DNA of 64,000 bases from Flavobacterium sp. (GCF_027483985.1 NZ_JAIXTJ010000042.1:186001-250000), one strand, 5' to 3'. Shown: positions 1-8,549, counted from the stretch's first letter. Numbers and translations are program-made. Notes: generated by a model not told the origin, from the sequence alone.

Positions 1-1815
1 GTCGAAAATTTGAAAAGAAACTTACTTCTTTTTACTCAAATTAAAGATTTAGAAATTCCAACAATTTTGGTCATCAATATGAGTGATCGAATGAAGTTAA
101 AAGGAATTGATTTGAATATACCTTACCTAGAACAAGAACTAAAGACAAAAATTGCCTTAGTTAGTTCGAGAAAAAATATTGGTATTCAACAAATTAAAAC
201 GCTTATTCTTGATTACAAATCGCTTTCTAATGAACCTTGCTTAAATGCTTCAAGTATTGATATTGAATATTTTGACAAATTAAGAAAAGCTTTCCCAAAT
301 CAGTTAGTTTACAAACTTTGGTTGGTTATTACTCAAGATGTAAATTTCTTGAATTTAGAGCGAAACGAAATGAAAAGTTCGTTTACAAAATCACACGCTG
401 ATTTAAAAAGATTACAGCAAAAAGAAACCATAAAAAGATACCAATTTATTAATGATACTTTAAAAGTTGGTCAAACGATTGATAATTCAAAAGCATCTGA
501 TATTAGAGCTAAGCTTGACAGAATTTTGACTCACAAAATTTTTGGTTACATCATTTTCTTTGTCATTCTTTTTGGAATATTTCAATCTATTTTTGATTGG
601 TCGAGTATTCCAATGGATTTTATTGATAGTTCATTTGCAAATTTAGCGTCTTATGCTAAAACACATCTTCCTTCAGGTGAATTTACAAATTTAATAAGCG
701 AAGGAATTATTCCCGGAATTGGAGGAATACTGATCTTCATTCCACAAATCGCTTTTCTATTTTTATTTATATCAGTCCTTGAAGAAAGTGGTTATATGAG
801 TCGTGTTGTTTTTTTAATGGACAAATTAATGCGCCGATACGGACTTTCTGGAAAAAGTGTTGTACCGTTAATTTCGGGAACTGCTTGTGCAATTCCAGCA
901 ATCATGGGTGCAAGAAATATTGAAAATTGGAAAGAGCGACTAATCACAATTTTAGTTACGCCTTTCATAACTTGTTCAGCAAGATTGCCTGTTTATGCTA
1001 TTCTTATTGCATTAATTATTCCTGAAGAACGAGTTTTAGGATTTATAAGTCTACAAGGTTTAACTCTTATGATTTTATATCTCTTAGGTTTTATTGTTGC
1101 TATATTTTCAGCTTATATTTTGAACAAAATTTTAAAAATTAGTTCTAAGTCTTATTTTGTTGTTGAAATGCCTAGCTATAAAATTCCGTTGTTTAAAAAT
1201 GTCGCAATAAACGTTTTAGAAAAAACGAAAGCATTTGTATTTGGAGCCGGAAAAATCATTCTAGCTTTATCTGTTATTTTATGGTTTTTGGGATCACACG
1301 GTCCAGGTAAAGATTTTAAAAATGCCGAAAAAATAATCGAACAAGAAGTATATTCGAGTCCAATTCCAATAAATCCATCTGTAATTCCTGATCGTGTTTC
1401 TGAATACAAATTAGAGCATTCTTATATTGGTATTATTGGAAAATCAATTGAACCCATTATTAAGCCATTGGGCTACGATTGGAAAATAGGAATAGCAGTT
1501 GTAAGCTCATTTGCAGCAAGAGAAGTTTTTGTTGGAACACTTGCAACCATTTATAGCGTTGGAAGTCACAGCGAAGAAGAAGCTACCATTAAGAAAAGAA
1601 TGGAAGCTGAAATTAAACCCGACGGCACAAAAATTTTCAACTTTGCTACGGGAATTTCGCTTCTTCTTTTTTATGCTTTTGCAATGCAATGTGTAAGTAC
1701 GTTAGCTATCGTTAAAAAAGAAACTAACTCGTGGAAATGGCCAATAATACAGCTGGTTTTTATGAGTGGATTTGCCTACGTAACTGCATTAATTGCCTAC
1801 CAATTTTTGAAATAA
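1..1815 (+). CDS. feoB: FeoB ferrous iron transporter, 5' end cut off by the window
   Basis: This is the inner-membrane GTPase-coupled Fe(II) importer. The frame is open at base 1, so the N-terminal G1-G3 motifs lie outside the window. Visible are the G4 motif NMSD, a G5-like SSRKN, a helical spacer, and then two hydrophobic Gate (nucleoside-recognition) domains. The first contains the conserved SGTACAIPAIMGAR and TPFITCSARLPVYA segments; the Cys residues there belong to the proposed translocation path. About 8-9 membrane segments follow to residue ~600. A TonB receptor and a FeoB-associated Cys-rich protein follow on the same strand, which fits an iron-uptake cluster. Confidence 0.96.
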   Translation, partial: VENLKRNLLLFTQIKDLEIPTILVINMSDRMKLKGIDLNIPYLEQELKTKIALVSSRKNIGIQQIKTLILDYKSLSNEPCLNASSIDIEYFDKLRKAFPNQLVYKLWLVITQDVNFLNLERNEMKSSFTKSHADLKRLQQKETIKRYQFINDTLKVGQTIDNSKASDIRAKLDRILTHKIFGYIIFFVILFGIFQSIFDWSSIPMDFIDSSFANLASYAKTHLPSGEFTNLISEGIIPGIGGILIFIPQIAFLFLFISVLEESGYMSRVVFLMDKLMRRYGLSGKSVVPLISGTACAIPAIMGARNIENWKERLITILVTPFITCSARLPVYAILIALIIPEERVLGFISLQGLTLMILYLLGFIVAIFSAYILNKILKISSKSYFVVEMPSYKIPLFKNVAINVLEKTKAFVFGAGKIILALSVILWFLGSHGPGKDFKNAEKIIEQEVYSSPIPINPSVIPDRVSEYKLEHSYIGIIGKSIEPIIKPLGYDWKIGIAVVSSFAAREVFVGTLATIYSVGSHSEEEATIKKRMEAEIKPDGTKIFNFATGISLLLFYAFAMQCVSTLAIVKKETNSWKWPIIQLVFMSGFAYVTALIAYQFLK

Positions 1816-1888
1816 AAAACTTCAATCGCATTATTCTCGTAACTAATCTAAAATAAACAAAGTTTTGTGTCAAAAAAGTTATTTTTAA

Positions 1889-1920
1889 TTTGTCTAAATA
1901 AGAATTAATAGATAATTTTG
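1889..1920 (+). promoter_or_regulatory. Promoter of the TonB receptor (TTTG-N20-TAATTTTG)
   Basis: A Bacteroidota -33 TTTG (1889-1892) is followed after 20 bases by a -7 box TAATTTTG (1913-1920), fitting TAnnTTTG. Transcription should begin near 1926, about 20 bases before the ATG. The word TCTAAATAA recurs around the core (1893 and 1935, with a variant at 1846) and could be a regulator half-site; that part is inference. Confidence 0.6.
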
Positions 1921-1945
1921 CAGCATAGAATTAATCTAAATAAAA

Positions 1946-4177
1946 ATGAAATACTTTTTTTCTGCCCTTATCACATTATTAGCTTTTAGCATCCAAGCAC
2001 AAGAAGATGATTTTGCATCTAATGATACTATCAAAAAACTGCAACCAGTTATCATTACAATTAAACAACAAAGTCCAGAGAGAATGCCAGAAACTAAAGG
2101 AAATGTTCTTTTTTCTGGTAAAAAAAATGAGGTTTTAAAACTTGATAACATCAATGGAAACTTTGCTACAAACAACGCCAGAGAAATTTTTTCTAGAGTT
2201 CCTGGAGTAACTGTTTGGGAAAACGAAGGTTCTGGAATACAAATAAATGTTGGAGTAAGAGGATTAAGTCCAAACAGAAGTTGGGAATTAAATACTAGAC
2301 AAAACGGATATGACATTTCATCCGATGTTTTTGGATATCCTGAAGCTTATTACAATCCGCCATTAGAAGCGGTTGAAACGCTAGAATTAATTCGTGGTGG
2401 TTCTTCTTTACAATTTGGACCTCAATTTGGTGGAATGTTAAATTATGTTTTAAAAAGAGAAAACAAAAAGAAATTTTCATTTGAAACCCAAAACACTGTT
2501 GGAAGTTACGGATTAATGAGTAGTTACAATGCAATTGGTGGAAAATACAAGAAATTTTCATACTACATTTACAACCACTCAAGAAGTGGTGACGGCTGGA
2601 GAGAAAACTCGGAATATACTGTTAGAAACACACACGCTTTTATTGAATACCGATTCAATGAAAAAACAAAACTGTCAGCAGAATATACCAATATGGATTA
2701 TAAAATGCAACAAGCTGGTGGTTTGACCGACGAACAGTTCAATGCCAATTCGCAACAATCGTTAAGAGAACGCAATTGGTTTGGAACACCTTGGAATTTA
2801 TTTTCAATCAATTTTGATAGTAAAGTAAATGATAGATTTTCAACGAATACTAAATTTTTCGGATTAATTGGAGAACGAAATAGTGTTGGAATCACAACAA
2901 CTCCAAATACTGCAGACGCAATAAATCCAGCAACTAATAATTATGCTAACAGAAGATTAGACAGAGATTATTACAAAAATTTTGGCGTTGAGAATAGAAA
3001 CATTCTTAAATATGAACTTGGAAAAATCAAAAGTAATTTGGCATTTGGTGCAAGAATTTATCAAGCTAAAACGCAGCGTTTGCAAGAAGGAAAAGGAACA
3101 ACAGGTTCAGACTTTGACTTAACTGTTGATGGTCGTTATGCTAGAGATATTGATTTTGTTACTGAAAATGTGGCTTTGTTTGCTGAAAATCAATTTAAGG
3201 TTTCAGAAAAATTGAGTGTTACACCAGGAGTTCGATATGAATATATCAAAAATACAGGAGAAGGCAGATTTGGAATTAGCGGAACTACTGATATTGCTTT
3301 TCCAAACAAAACCATTTCTAGAAGCAAACCTTTATTTGGAATCGGAATAGAATATAAATTATTAGCTACTAACATTTATGCTAATATCACTCAGGCTTAT
3401 CGTCCGGTTTTATTTTCAGATTTAACGCCGCCAGCAGTGACAGACGTAATCGATACAAACCTAAAAGACGCAAGCGGATTCAATGCTGATTTCGGATACA
3501 GAGGAACTTATAAAAAAATCTTAAACTTTGATGTAAGCTTGTTTTATTTGAGCTACAATAACCGCATTGGTGGTGTAAGACAATTCATTAATAATGATCC
3601 AACGCAAGGAACTTTTATTTTCAGAACAAACTTAGGTGAAACCGTAAACAAAGGAATTGAAGGATTTGCTAATTTAAATATAACAGAATTGTTTAATATA
3701 GATAAACCAAAAGGTTTCTTAGATGTTTTCGCTACAGTGAGTTTTATTGATAGTCGTTATAAAGATTTTTCAATTTATACCGCTACAGGTACAGCTCCAA
3801 ATACCACCATTTCTGAAAGTAATTTGTCTGGTAAAAGAGTTGAGAACGCACCTAGATATATTCACAATTTTGGTATTTCTTGGAGTAATAAACATATTTC
3901 AGCAACTGCTCAATATAAAATGTCTGGTAAAATTTTTACAGATGCCAACAATACAACAGCAGCATCTGCTAATGGATTGACTGGATTGTTAGATAAATAT
4001 AATGTATTTGACCTATCTGCAGAATATAAATTTTTAGAAAATTACAATATCCGTGGAGGAATCAATAATCTTTTTGACGAAAATTATGCAACAAGAAGAG
4101 CTGGTGGTTATCCTGGACCAGGAATATTGCCGGGTGAAGGAAGAACTTTCTACATTTCAATTGGCGCTAAACTTTAA
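1946..4177 (+). CDS. FecA-like TonB-dependent outer-membrane receptor
   Basis: This is a 743-residue outer-membrane receptor that should import an iron chelate with energy from TonB-ExbBD. Residues 1-19 form a signal peptide ending in QAQ. The plug (about 30-170) has the typical REIFSRVPGV, GVRGLSPNRS and ETLELIRGGSSLQFG segments. The rest is a 22-strand type barrel with the TonB-receptor finish NLFDENYATRR and a terminal GRTFYISIGAKL. It resembles the Fe(III)-dicitrate/FecA group, but it lacks the N-terminal signalling extension of FecA, so it probably does not signal to an anti-sigma factor. The substrate cannot be read from sequence. Its own promoter lies upstream, and a FeoB-associated protein starts 11 bases after the stop. 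Confidence 0.92.
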   Translation: MKYFFSALITLLAFSIQAQEDDFASNDTIKKLQPVIITIKQQSPERMPETKGNVLFSGKKNEVLKLDNINGNFATNNAREIFSRVPGVTVWENEGSGIQINVGVRGLSPNRSWELNTRQNGYDISSDVFGYPEAYYNPPLEAVETLELIRGGSSLQFGPQFGGMLNYVLKRENKKKFSFETQNTVGSYGLMSSYNAIGGKYKKFSYYIYNHSRSGDGWRENSEYTVRNTHAFIEYRFNEKTKLSAEYTNMDYKMQQAGGLTDEQFNANSQQSLRERNWFGTPWNLFSINFDSKVNDRFSTNTKFFGLIGERNSVGITTTPNTADAINPATNNYANRRLDRDYYKNFGVENRNILKYELGKIKSNLAFGARIYQAKTQRLQEGKGTTGSDFDLTVDGRYARDIDFVTENVALFAENQFKVSEKLSVTPGVRYEYIKNTGEGRFGISGTTDIAFPNKTISRSKPLFGIGIEYKLLATNIYANITQAYRPVLFSDLTPPAVTDVIDTNLKDASGFNADFGYRGTYKKILNFDVSLFYLSYNNRIGGVRQFINNDPTQGTFIFRTNLGETVNKGIEGFANLNITELFNIDKPKGFLDVFATVSFIDSRYKDFSIYTATGTAPNTTISESNLSGKRVENAPRYIHNFGISWSNKHISATAQYKMSGKIFTDANNTTAASANGLTGLLDKYNVFDLSAEYKFLENYNIRGGINNLFDENYATRRAGGYPGPGILPGEGRTFYISIGAKL

Positions 4178-4188
4178 TAAAAAACAAA

Positions 4189-4308
4189 ATGACACAAACG
4201 GTTTTAGTATACATAGCACTTGCAATAGCGGTATTTTTTATACTAAAACCGTTATTCATTAAAAAGAAAAAAAGTAACTGTGGTGGTGATAACTGCGGTT
4301 GCAACTAA
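4189..4308 (+). CDS. FeoB-associated Cys-rich membrane mini-protein (39 aa)
   Basis: This short ORF starts at the ATG 11 bases after the receptor stop. It encodes one membrane helix (about residues 4-24), a basic KKKK stretch and a Cys-rich tail with CGGDNCGC. That layout matches the FeoB-associated Cys-rich membrane protein family (Pfam FeoB_associated). Those proteins lie next to feoB and are thought to help Fe(II) transfer or FeoB function; the mechanism is not established. Here it is separated from feoB by the TonB receptor. Its last four bases overlap the 3' end of the convergent gene at 4305. Confidence 0.82.
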   Translation: MTQTVLVYIALAIAVFFILKPLFIKKKKSNCGGDNCGCN

Positions 4309-4691
4309 TCCTGAAAAACAACTTCGATAAATTTGTTTTTTGACTTAACAACAACTCCTTCTTTAGGATAGGGAACAACTAAAACACGCTTTATCTTCTT
4401 AGTATAATAATTTTCAAACCATTTTAGATTTTCTTCCCGATTTTTTGAATTGAAAAGAATGGTTTTTTCTTCAATAAATTTTTTGTCATTATAGACAGCA
4501 ACAACAACCGAAACTTCTCCTGGCCAAACACAAGTCACATCTTCTGGACATCGAGAATCATTCAATACGTTTACCAACTTTAAATGAAATCCTTTTTTCG
4601 GAATGCATTTTTTTGTTGTTATTTTACTAGATTGCTGAGAAAAACTTGCAATACTAAAAGACAACAACAATAAGAATATAATTTTTTTCAT
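4305..4691 (-). CDS. Secreted protein with RCPxDVxCxWPG motif, unknown function
   Basis: This is a 128-residue protein from the MKKIIFLL start; an in-frame ATG ten codons upstream (to 4721) would place polar residues before the signal peptide and is less likely. An N-terminal signal peptide ends near SFSQQ. The mature part holds DSRCPEDVTCVWPGEVSV, a motif I recognise from small uncharacterised periplasmic or lipoprotein-type bacterial proteins. The two Cys may form a disulfide or bind a ligand. It overlaps the Cys-rich mini-gene tail-to-tail by four bases. No function can be assigned. Confidence 0.72.
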   Translation of the reverse strand: MKKIIFLLLLSFSIASFSQQSSKITTKKCIPKKGFHLKLVNVLNDSRCPEDVTCVWPGEVSVVVAVYNDKKFIEEKTILFNSKNREENLKWFENYYTKKIKRVLVVPYPKEGVVVKSKNKFIEVVFQD

Positions 4692-4849
4692 ATCGTAAAA
4701 AAATGATTTGTTAGAGGTCATATAGGAAATTGCCTTTTTATTTATTGGTCTTTATCTCACAAAGATTTTATTTTTCATAGGAGTTTGATGATTTATCAAT
4801 TGCAAGTAAATTCGTGTTTATGGCGATTTCGCAATCAAATATATTGATT

Positions 4850-5668
4850 TTATCCTAAGGCAACATCCAAAACCATCATTACAATAAAACCACCGATTAA
4901 ACCAAGTGCTGCAATATCTGTATTTTTGTCTTGTTGTGTTTCGGGAATTACCTCTTCAACTACAACGAATATCATTGCTCCAGCTGCAAACGCCAAAGCA
5001 TAAGGCAAAAGTGGTGTGAAAAAAGTCACCGCAACAGCACCCAAAACTCCAGCAATTGGTTCAACTATTGCAGAGGATTGTCCATACATAAAACTTTTCC
5101 AACGGCTCATTCCCATTCTTCGTAACGGCATTGAAACTGCAATTCCTTCCGGGAAATTCTGAATTCCAATTCCGATGGCTAAGGTCACAGCTCCAGCAAT
5201 TGAGGCTTCGGGAATTCCGGCAGCAACTCCTCCAAATAAAACTCCAACAGCTAAACCTTCAGGAATGTTGTGCAAAGTAATTGCCAAAACTAATAAAGTA
5301 GTTCGTTGCCAAGGTGATTTTACACCTTCAGTTTCTTTAAAATTGATGTGTAAATGAGGCAGCAATTTATCTAATCCAAAAATAAATAATGCGCCCAACG
5401 CAAAACCTACTGCGGCAGGAATCACTTTCGTAAATCCTTCTCCTTTACTCATTTCAATAGCTGGCGCGAGTAAACTCCAAAAACTTGCCGCAATCATAAC
5501 GCCTCCAGTAAAACCTAGCATTCCATCAAGAACAACTCGATTCATATTCTTAAAAAAGAAAACAAATGAAGCGCCAAATGCTGTCAAAAACCAAGTAAAA
5601 AGTGTAGCATACAAAGCAGCTAAAATTGGATCGATACTTTCAAAAAATTCAATTACAGATTGAAACAT
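4850..5668 (-). CDS. ZIP family divalent metal transporter
   Basis: This is a 272-residue inner-membrane ZIP transporter (GufA/ZupT-like) with about eight helices. The metal-binding helices IV and V are intact: LHNIPEGLAVG and IQNFPEGIAVSMPL. Likely substrates are Zn(II), Fe(II) or Mn(II). I chose the MFQSVIEFF start at 5668 because the longer frame (to 5695) would overlap the upstream regulator. From 5668 the gene begins one base after the regulator stop, so the two are translated as a unit. A DtxR-type regulator as operon partner favours Mn or Fe, but this is inference. Confidence 0.92.
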   Translation of the reverse strand: MFQSVIEFFESIDPILAALYATLFTWFLTAFGASFVFFFKNMNRVVLDGMLGFTGGVMIAASFWSLLAPAIEMSKGEGFTKVIPAAVGFALGALFIFGLDKLLPHLHINFKETEGVKSPWQRTTLLVLAITLHNIPEGLAVGVLFGGVAAGIPEASIAGAVTLAIGIGIQNFPEGIAVSMPLRRMGMSRWKSFMYGQSSAIVEPIAGVLGAVAVTFFTPLLPYALAFAAGAMIFVVVEEVIPETQQDKNTDIAALGLIGGFIVMMVLDVALG

Positions 5669-5669
5669 A

Positions 5670-6317
5670 TTATTTAACGTATAAATTATTAGCAATTTTA
5701 TTTGATAAAGTCATTATTCTTGAATCGATTTCAACGTGTAAAGTGTCGTCAAAACTTTCTTTTTCAAGGATAATTATTTTTGAACCTAAAGAAATATTCT
5801 GTTTGTCTAAATATTGCAAAAACTCAGAAGACGAATCTTTAACTCCAACACACTTATATTCTGTAGTTAAAGATGCATCTGATAAAAGCAATTTATTAAC
5901 TTTTTTTATCTCTCCATCGGCATTCGGAATTGGATCTCCGTGCGGATCAAAATCTGGAAAATCTAAAAAAGCATCAAGTTTATTGATAAGTGATTCTGAT
6001 TTAATGTGTTCTAATTCTTCGGCTATTTCGTGTACTTCGTCCCAAGAAAAATTTAATTTCTCTACTAGAAAAACTTCCCATAAACGGTGTTTTCTAACAA
6101 TCATTTTAGCAGAGTAAAAACCTTTGTCAGTCAAAGTAACTCCTTGGTATTTTTGATAGGAAACCAACTCTTTTTCAGATAATTTCTTTAACATATCCGT
6201 TACCGATGATGCTTTGGTATCTAACATTCCTGCAATAGCATTGGTGTTTACACCTTTTGGAGAAACCAATGATAAATGATAAATAACTTTGATATAATTT
6301 TCTTCTGAAATGGTCAT
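5670..6317 (-). CDS. DtxR/MntR-family metal-dependent transcriptional regulator
   Basis: This is a 215-residue cytoplasmic repressor of metal homeostasis. An N-terminal winged helix (about 1-70, starting SEENYIKVIYHLS) is followed by the dimerisation and metal-binding domain (about 72-140, with RKHRLWEVFLVE, EELEHIKSESL and DPHGDPIP). A FeoA/SH3-like domain (about 148-215) ends the protein. The E-x-x-E-H arrangement supplies candidate metal ligands. It is the first gene of the regulator-ZIP operon and diverges from an outer-membrane transporter gene. Two inverted repeats in the shared intergenic region are candidate operators, so autoregulation is likely. Whether it senses Mn or Fe is undecided. 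Confidence 0.93.
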   Translation of the reverse strand: MTISEENYIKVIYHLSLVSPKGVNTNAIAGMLDTKASSVTDMLKKLSEKELVSYQKYQGVTLTDKGFYSAKMIVRKHRLWEVFLVEKLNFSWDEVHEIAEELEHIKSESLINKLDAFLDFPDFDPHGDPIPNADGEIKKVNKLLLSDASLTTEYKCVGVKDSSSEFLQYLDKQNISLGSKIIILEKESFDDTLHVEIDSRIMTLSNKIANNLYVK

Positions 6318-6336
6318 TTTGAAATCAATATTTTGA

Positions 6337-6344
6337 CAAATATA
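6337..6344 (-). promoter_or_regulatory. -7 box of the DtxR-type regulator gene (TATATTTG)
   Basis: Read on the minus strand this is TATATTTG, an exact TAnnTTTG match, 20 bases before the ATG of the regulator. The 20-bp palindrome at 6356-6375 lies just upstream, over the spacer and -33 region. Confidence 0.55.
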
Positions 6345-6355
6345 ATACTATTTTC

Positions 6356-6375
6356 AAATTATTTTAAAATAATTT
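6356..6375. promoter_or_regulatory. Perfect 20-bp palindrome between divergent promoters (candidate operator)
   Basis: AAATTATTTT followed by AAAATAATTT is a perfect self-complementary 20-mer. It sits between the regulator's -7 box (6337-6344) and the -7 box of the gene at 6401 (6377-6384). A symmetric site between divergent promoters is where an autoregulating dimeric repressor would bind. It is AT-only, so chance symmetry is easier than for a mixed sequence. Confidence 0.45.
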
Positions 6376-6392
6376 TTAGCTTTGCCTAAAAA
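6373..6392 (+). promoter_or_regulatory. Inverted repeat TTTTTAG-N6-CTAAAAA over the -7 box TAGCTTTG
   Basis: Seven-base arms (6373-6379 and 6386-6392) flank six bases. The repeat covers the -7 box TAGCTTTG (6377-6384) of the downstream transporter gene. The TTTAG...CTAAA symmetry and the embedded TTTGCCTAA resemble DtxR/IdeR and MntR operator half-sites. A repressor bound here would block the promoter of the gene at 6401. Confidence 0.5.
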
Positions 6393-6400
6393 TTTAATTT

Positions 6401-7144
6401 ATGAAAACTAAAATTTTATCTCTATTTTTAATCATCTCAACTTCAATTTATTCTCAAAATTCCGAACCCATTCAAGCCGACAGACCAGATCAAACCGAAA
6501 CTCCAGCCATTGTTCCAAAAGGAATGTTTCAGGTAGAAACCGGATTTACATTTCAGAAAAATGATGCCATTTCTAAATCGTTTACTTTACCTTCAACTTT
6601 ATGGAAATATGGTGTAAATGAAAATTTCGAGTTACGATTAATAACCGAATTTTTATCGGAAGAATTAACCAAAGAAAAATTAAATGGCTTAGCTCCAATT
6701 TATGTTGGTTTCAAAGTAAAATTGGCTGATGAAAAAGGTATCATTCCTAAAACATCTTTTATAGGACATATTTCATTACCAAATGCTGCTTCGAAAGAAT
6801 TTAAAACAGACTTTTTTGCGCCAGAATTTCGATTTGTAATGCAACACACTTTATCAGAAAAATTTAGTTTGAGTTATAATCTTGGTGCAGAATGGGATGG
6901 ATTTTCGGCCGCACCAACTTTTATATACACCAATGCTATTGGATATTCTATTTCAAATAATTTGGGAAGTTATATCGAAATTTTTGGATTTATTCCGCAA
7001 AAAATGAATTCAAATCACAGTATAGATGGCGGAATTACCTATTTGATAAGCAATAATTTTATGGTAGATTTGTCTTCGGGATTTGGAATCTCTAAAAATG
7101 CTCCCGATTATTATTGGGCATTGGGATTTTCATTTAGAATTTAA
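6401..7144 (+). CDS. Outer-membrane transporter-like protein (phenol MetA-pathway family)
   Basis: This is a 247-residue exported protein. A signal peptide (1-18, ending IYSQ) precedes QADRPDQTETPAIVPKGMFQVETG, the hallmark start of the beta-barrel family called putative MetA-pathway of phenol degradation. Alternating hydrophobic strands follow, ending in a C-terminal aromatic strand (WALGFSFRI). These proteins are predicted outer-membrane channels of unknown substrate. The gene diverges from the DtxR-type regulator with operator-like repeats in its promoter, so metal-dependent expression is likely. Lycopene cyclase starts one base after its stop. Confidence 0.75.
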   Translation: MKTKILSLFLIISTSIYSQNSEPIQADRPDQTETPAIVPKGMFQVETGFTFQKNDAISKSFTLPSTLWKYGVNENFELRLITEFLSEELTKEKLNGLAPIYVGFKVKLADEKGIIPKTSFIGHISLPNAASKEFKTDFFAPEFRFVMQHTLSEKFSLSYNLGAEWDGFSAAPTFIYTNAIGYSISNNLGSYIEIFGFIPQKMNSNHSIDGGITYLISNNFMVDLSSGFGISKNAPDYYWALGFSFRI

Positions 7145-7145
7145 G

Positions 7146-8306
7146 ATGCAACACTACCACTACATTTTTACAGGTTCAGGATTATCGGCTTTAATGACGG
7201 TTTATGAAATGATTTTGTCAGGAAAATTCAATGATAAATCGATTTTATTATTAGACGAAAATACAAAAAAATCTAACGATAGAACTTGGTGTTTTTGGGA
7301 CGATACTTCACTTTTTAACAAAATAATTTCAAAAGAATGGCCTGTTGCGCTCTATGCCGACGAGCATTTTCAGAGAAATCTAGAGCTGCAACATTATCGA
7401 TACAAAATGATTCGTGGATTGGATTTTTATAATCTCGTTTTCGATTTAATTTCTAAACAAGAAAATATACATTTTGCAAATCAAAAAGTCATTGATTTTG
7501 AAGAATTAGGGAATCATTGCATAGTTAAAACAGAAAATCAAAATTATACTTGCAATAAAATTTTTAATTCGATTTACAATCCAAATCTTGTAAAAAGTCA
7601 ATCGAATTATCCTTTATTACAACAGCATTTTATTGGTTGGTTCATAAAATCAAAAGAAGCTGTCTTCAATCAAGATGTGGCAACTTTTATGGATTTTTCT
7701 GTAGAACAAAGAGGAAATACCCGATTTATGTACGTTCTTCCAACTTCTTCAACCGAAGCTCTATTAGAATATACTTTATTTTCAAAAGATTTATTATCGA
7801 AAGAAGAATATGAAAACGAAATTCAAATTTATATCCAAAAATTAGGAATTACAGAATATGAAATAGTCGAAAAAGAACAAGGAAATATCCCAATGTCAAG
7901 TTATAAATTTTGGAAAAACAACACCAAAAATATCATAAACATTGGCTCAATTGGCGGTTGGACGAAAGCTAGTACAGGATTTACGTTTAAAAATGTGACA
8001 AAAAAATCAAAAGCAGTAGTCAACTTCCTAGCCTCTGAATCTGATACATCGACTGCGCTCAGCAAAAGTTTTACAAAATTTCATAAAATGGATAAATTTT
8101 GGATTTATGATTTGCTATTTATTGATGTCTTGTTTAAAAATAATGAGTTAGGTTCGAAAGTGTTTTCATCGCTTTTCAAAAAAGGAAATCCAACTTTAAT
8201 CTTCAAATTTCTAGACGAAGAAACCACGTTTTGGGAAGATTTACAAGTCATTTGGAAATGCCCAAAAGGGCTTTTTGTAAGAGCATTACTTGGAAGAATC
8301 TTCTAG
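7146..8306 (+). CDS. crtY: Lycopene beta-cyclase (CrtY type)
   Basis: This is a 386-residue FAD/NAD(P)-dependent enzyme that cyclises lycopene ends to give beta-carotene, the precursor of zeaxanthin-type yellow pigments of flavobacteria. The N-terminal dinucleotide-binding segment FTGSGLSALM lies at about residues 8-17, DRTWCFW near 50, and GGWTKASTGFTF near 275, all typical of CrtY. I use the ATG at 7146, one base after the preceding stop; the longer in-frame reading from 7083 lies inside the upstream gene and would precede the FAD motif with unrelated sequence. No other carotenoid gene is in the window, and the cyclase is apparently co-transcribed with the transporter-like gene. Confidence 0.88.
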   Translation: MQHYHYIFTGSGLSALMTVYEMILSGKFNDKSILLLDENTKKSNDRTWCFWDDTSLFNKIISKEWPVALYADEHFQRNLELQHYRYKMIRGLDFYNLVFDLISKQENIHFANQKVIDFEELGNHCIVKTENQNYTCNKIFNSIYNPNLVKSQSNYPLLQQHFIGWFIKSKEAVFNQDVATFMDFSVEQRGNTRFMYVLPTSSTEALLEYTLFSKDLLSKEEYENEIQIYIQKLGITEYEIVEKEQGNIPMSSYKFWKNNTKNIINIGSIGGWTKASTGFTFKNVTKKSKAVVNFLASESDTSTALSKSFTKFHKMDKFWIYDLLFIDVLFKNNELGSKVFSSLFKKGNPTLIFKFLDEETTFWEDLQVIWKCPKGLFVRALLGRIF

Positions 8307-8354
8307 TTTAAAATACAACAAAGTACTTTTGATAAAGATTCTTTTTAAATAATT

Positions 8355-8549
8355 TTACCTATCTTTTTTTAGAAAATTTAAAAACAATAACGTTCCTACT
8401 ATTGGAAAGCAAAGTATAATTAAAGTCCACTTCCATTTTTCATTACTTGACAAATTGTTATTATTCATTAGTCCGGAAATGACATGAAAATATTGAAAAA
8501 GTAAATAAGCGATAATAATTAATGGTAAAAATGTCAATGTCAAATCCAT
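8355..8549 (-). CDS. Small two-helix membrane protein, PLD nuclease N-terminal (PLDNc) type
   Basis: This is a 64-residue protein with two membrane helices (about 6-26 and 42-60) joined by a polar loop with NEKWKWTLIILCFPIVGTLLF. The pattern of a helix, a basic-aromatic W-K-W, and a second helix with P-x-x-G-x-x-L-F fits the short phospholipase D-nuclease N-terminal domain found alone in many Bacteroidota. Function is unknown. It stands alone between convergent neighbours. Confidence 0.62.
   Translation of the reverse strand: MDLTLTFLPLIIIAYLLFQYFHVISGLMNNNNLSSNEKWKWTLIILCFPIVGTLLFLNFLKKDR

Noticed and set aside
2529..2726. Overlapping plus-strand ORF inside the TonB receptor
   Set aside because: Out-of-frame shadow of a strongly conserved coding region, with no start signal or family match.
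1946..4177. FecA-type signalling receptor for the ECF sigma factor at 40622
   Set aside because: The receptor lacks the N-terminal signalling domain, the sigma gene is 36 kb away, and that sigma has its own trans-envelope anti-sigma factor.
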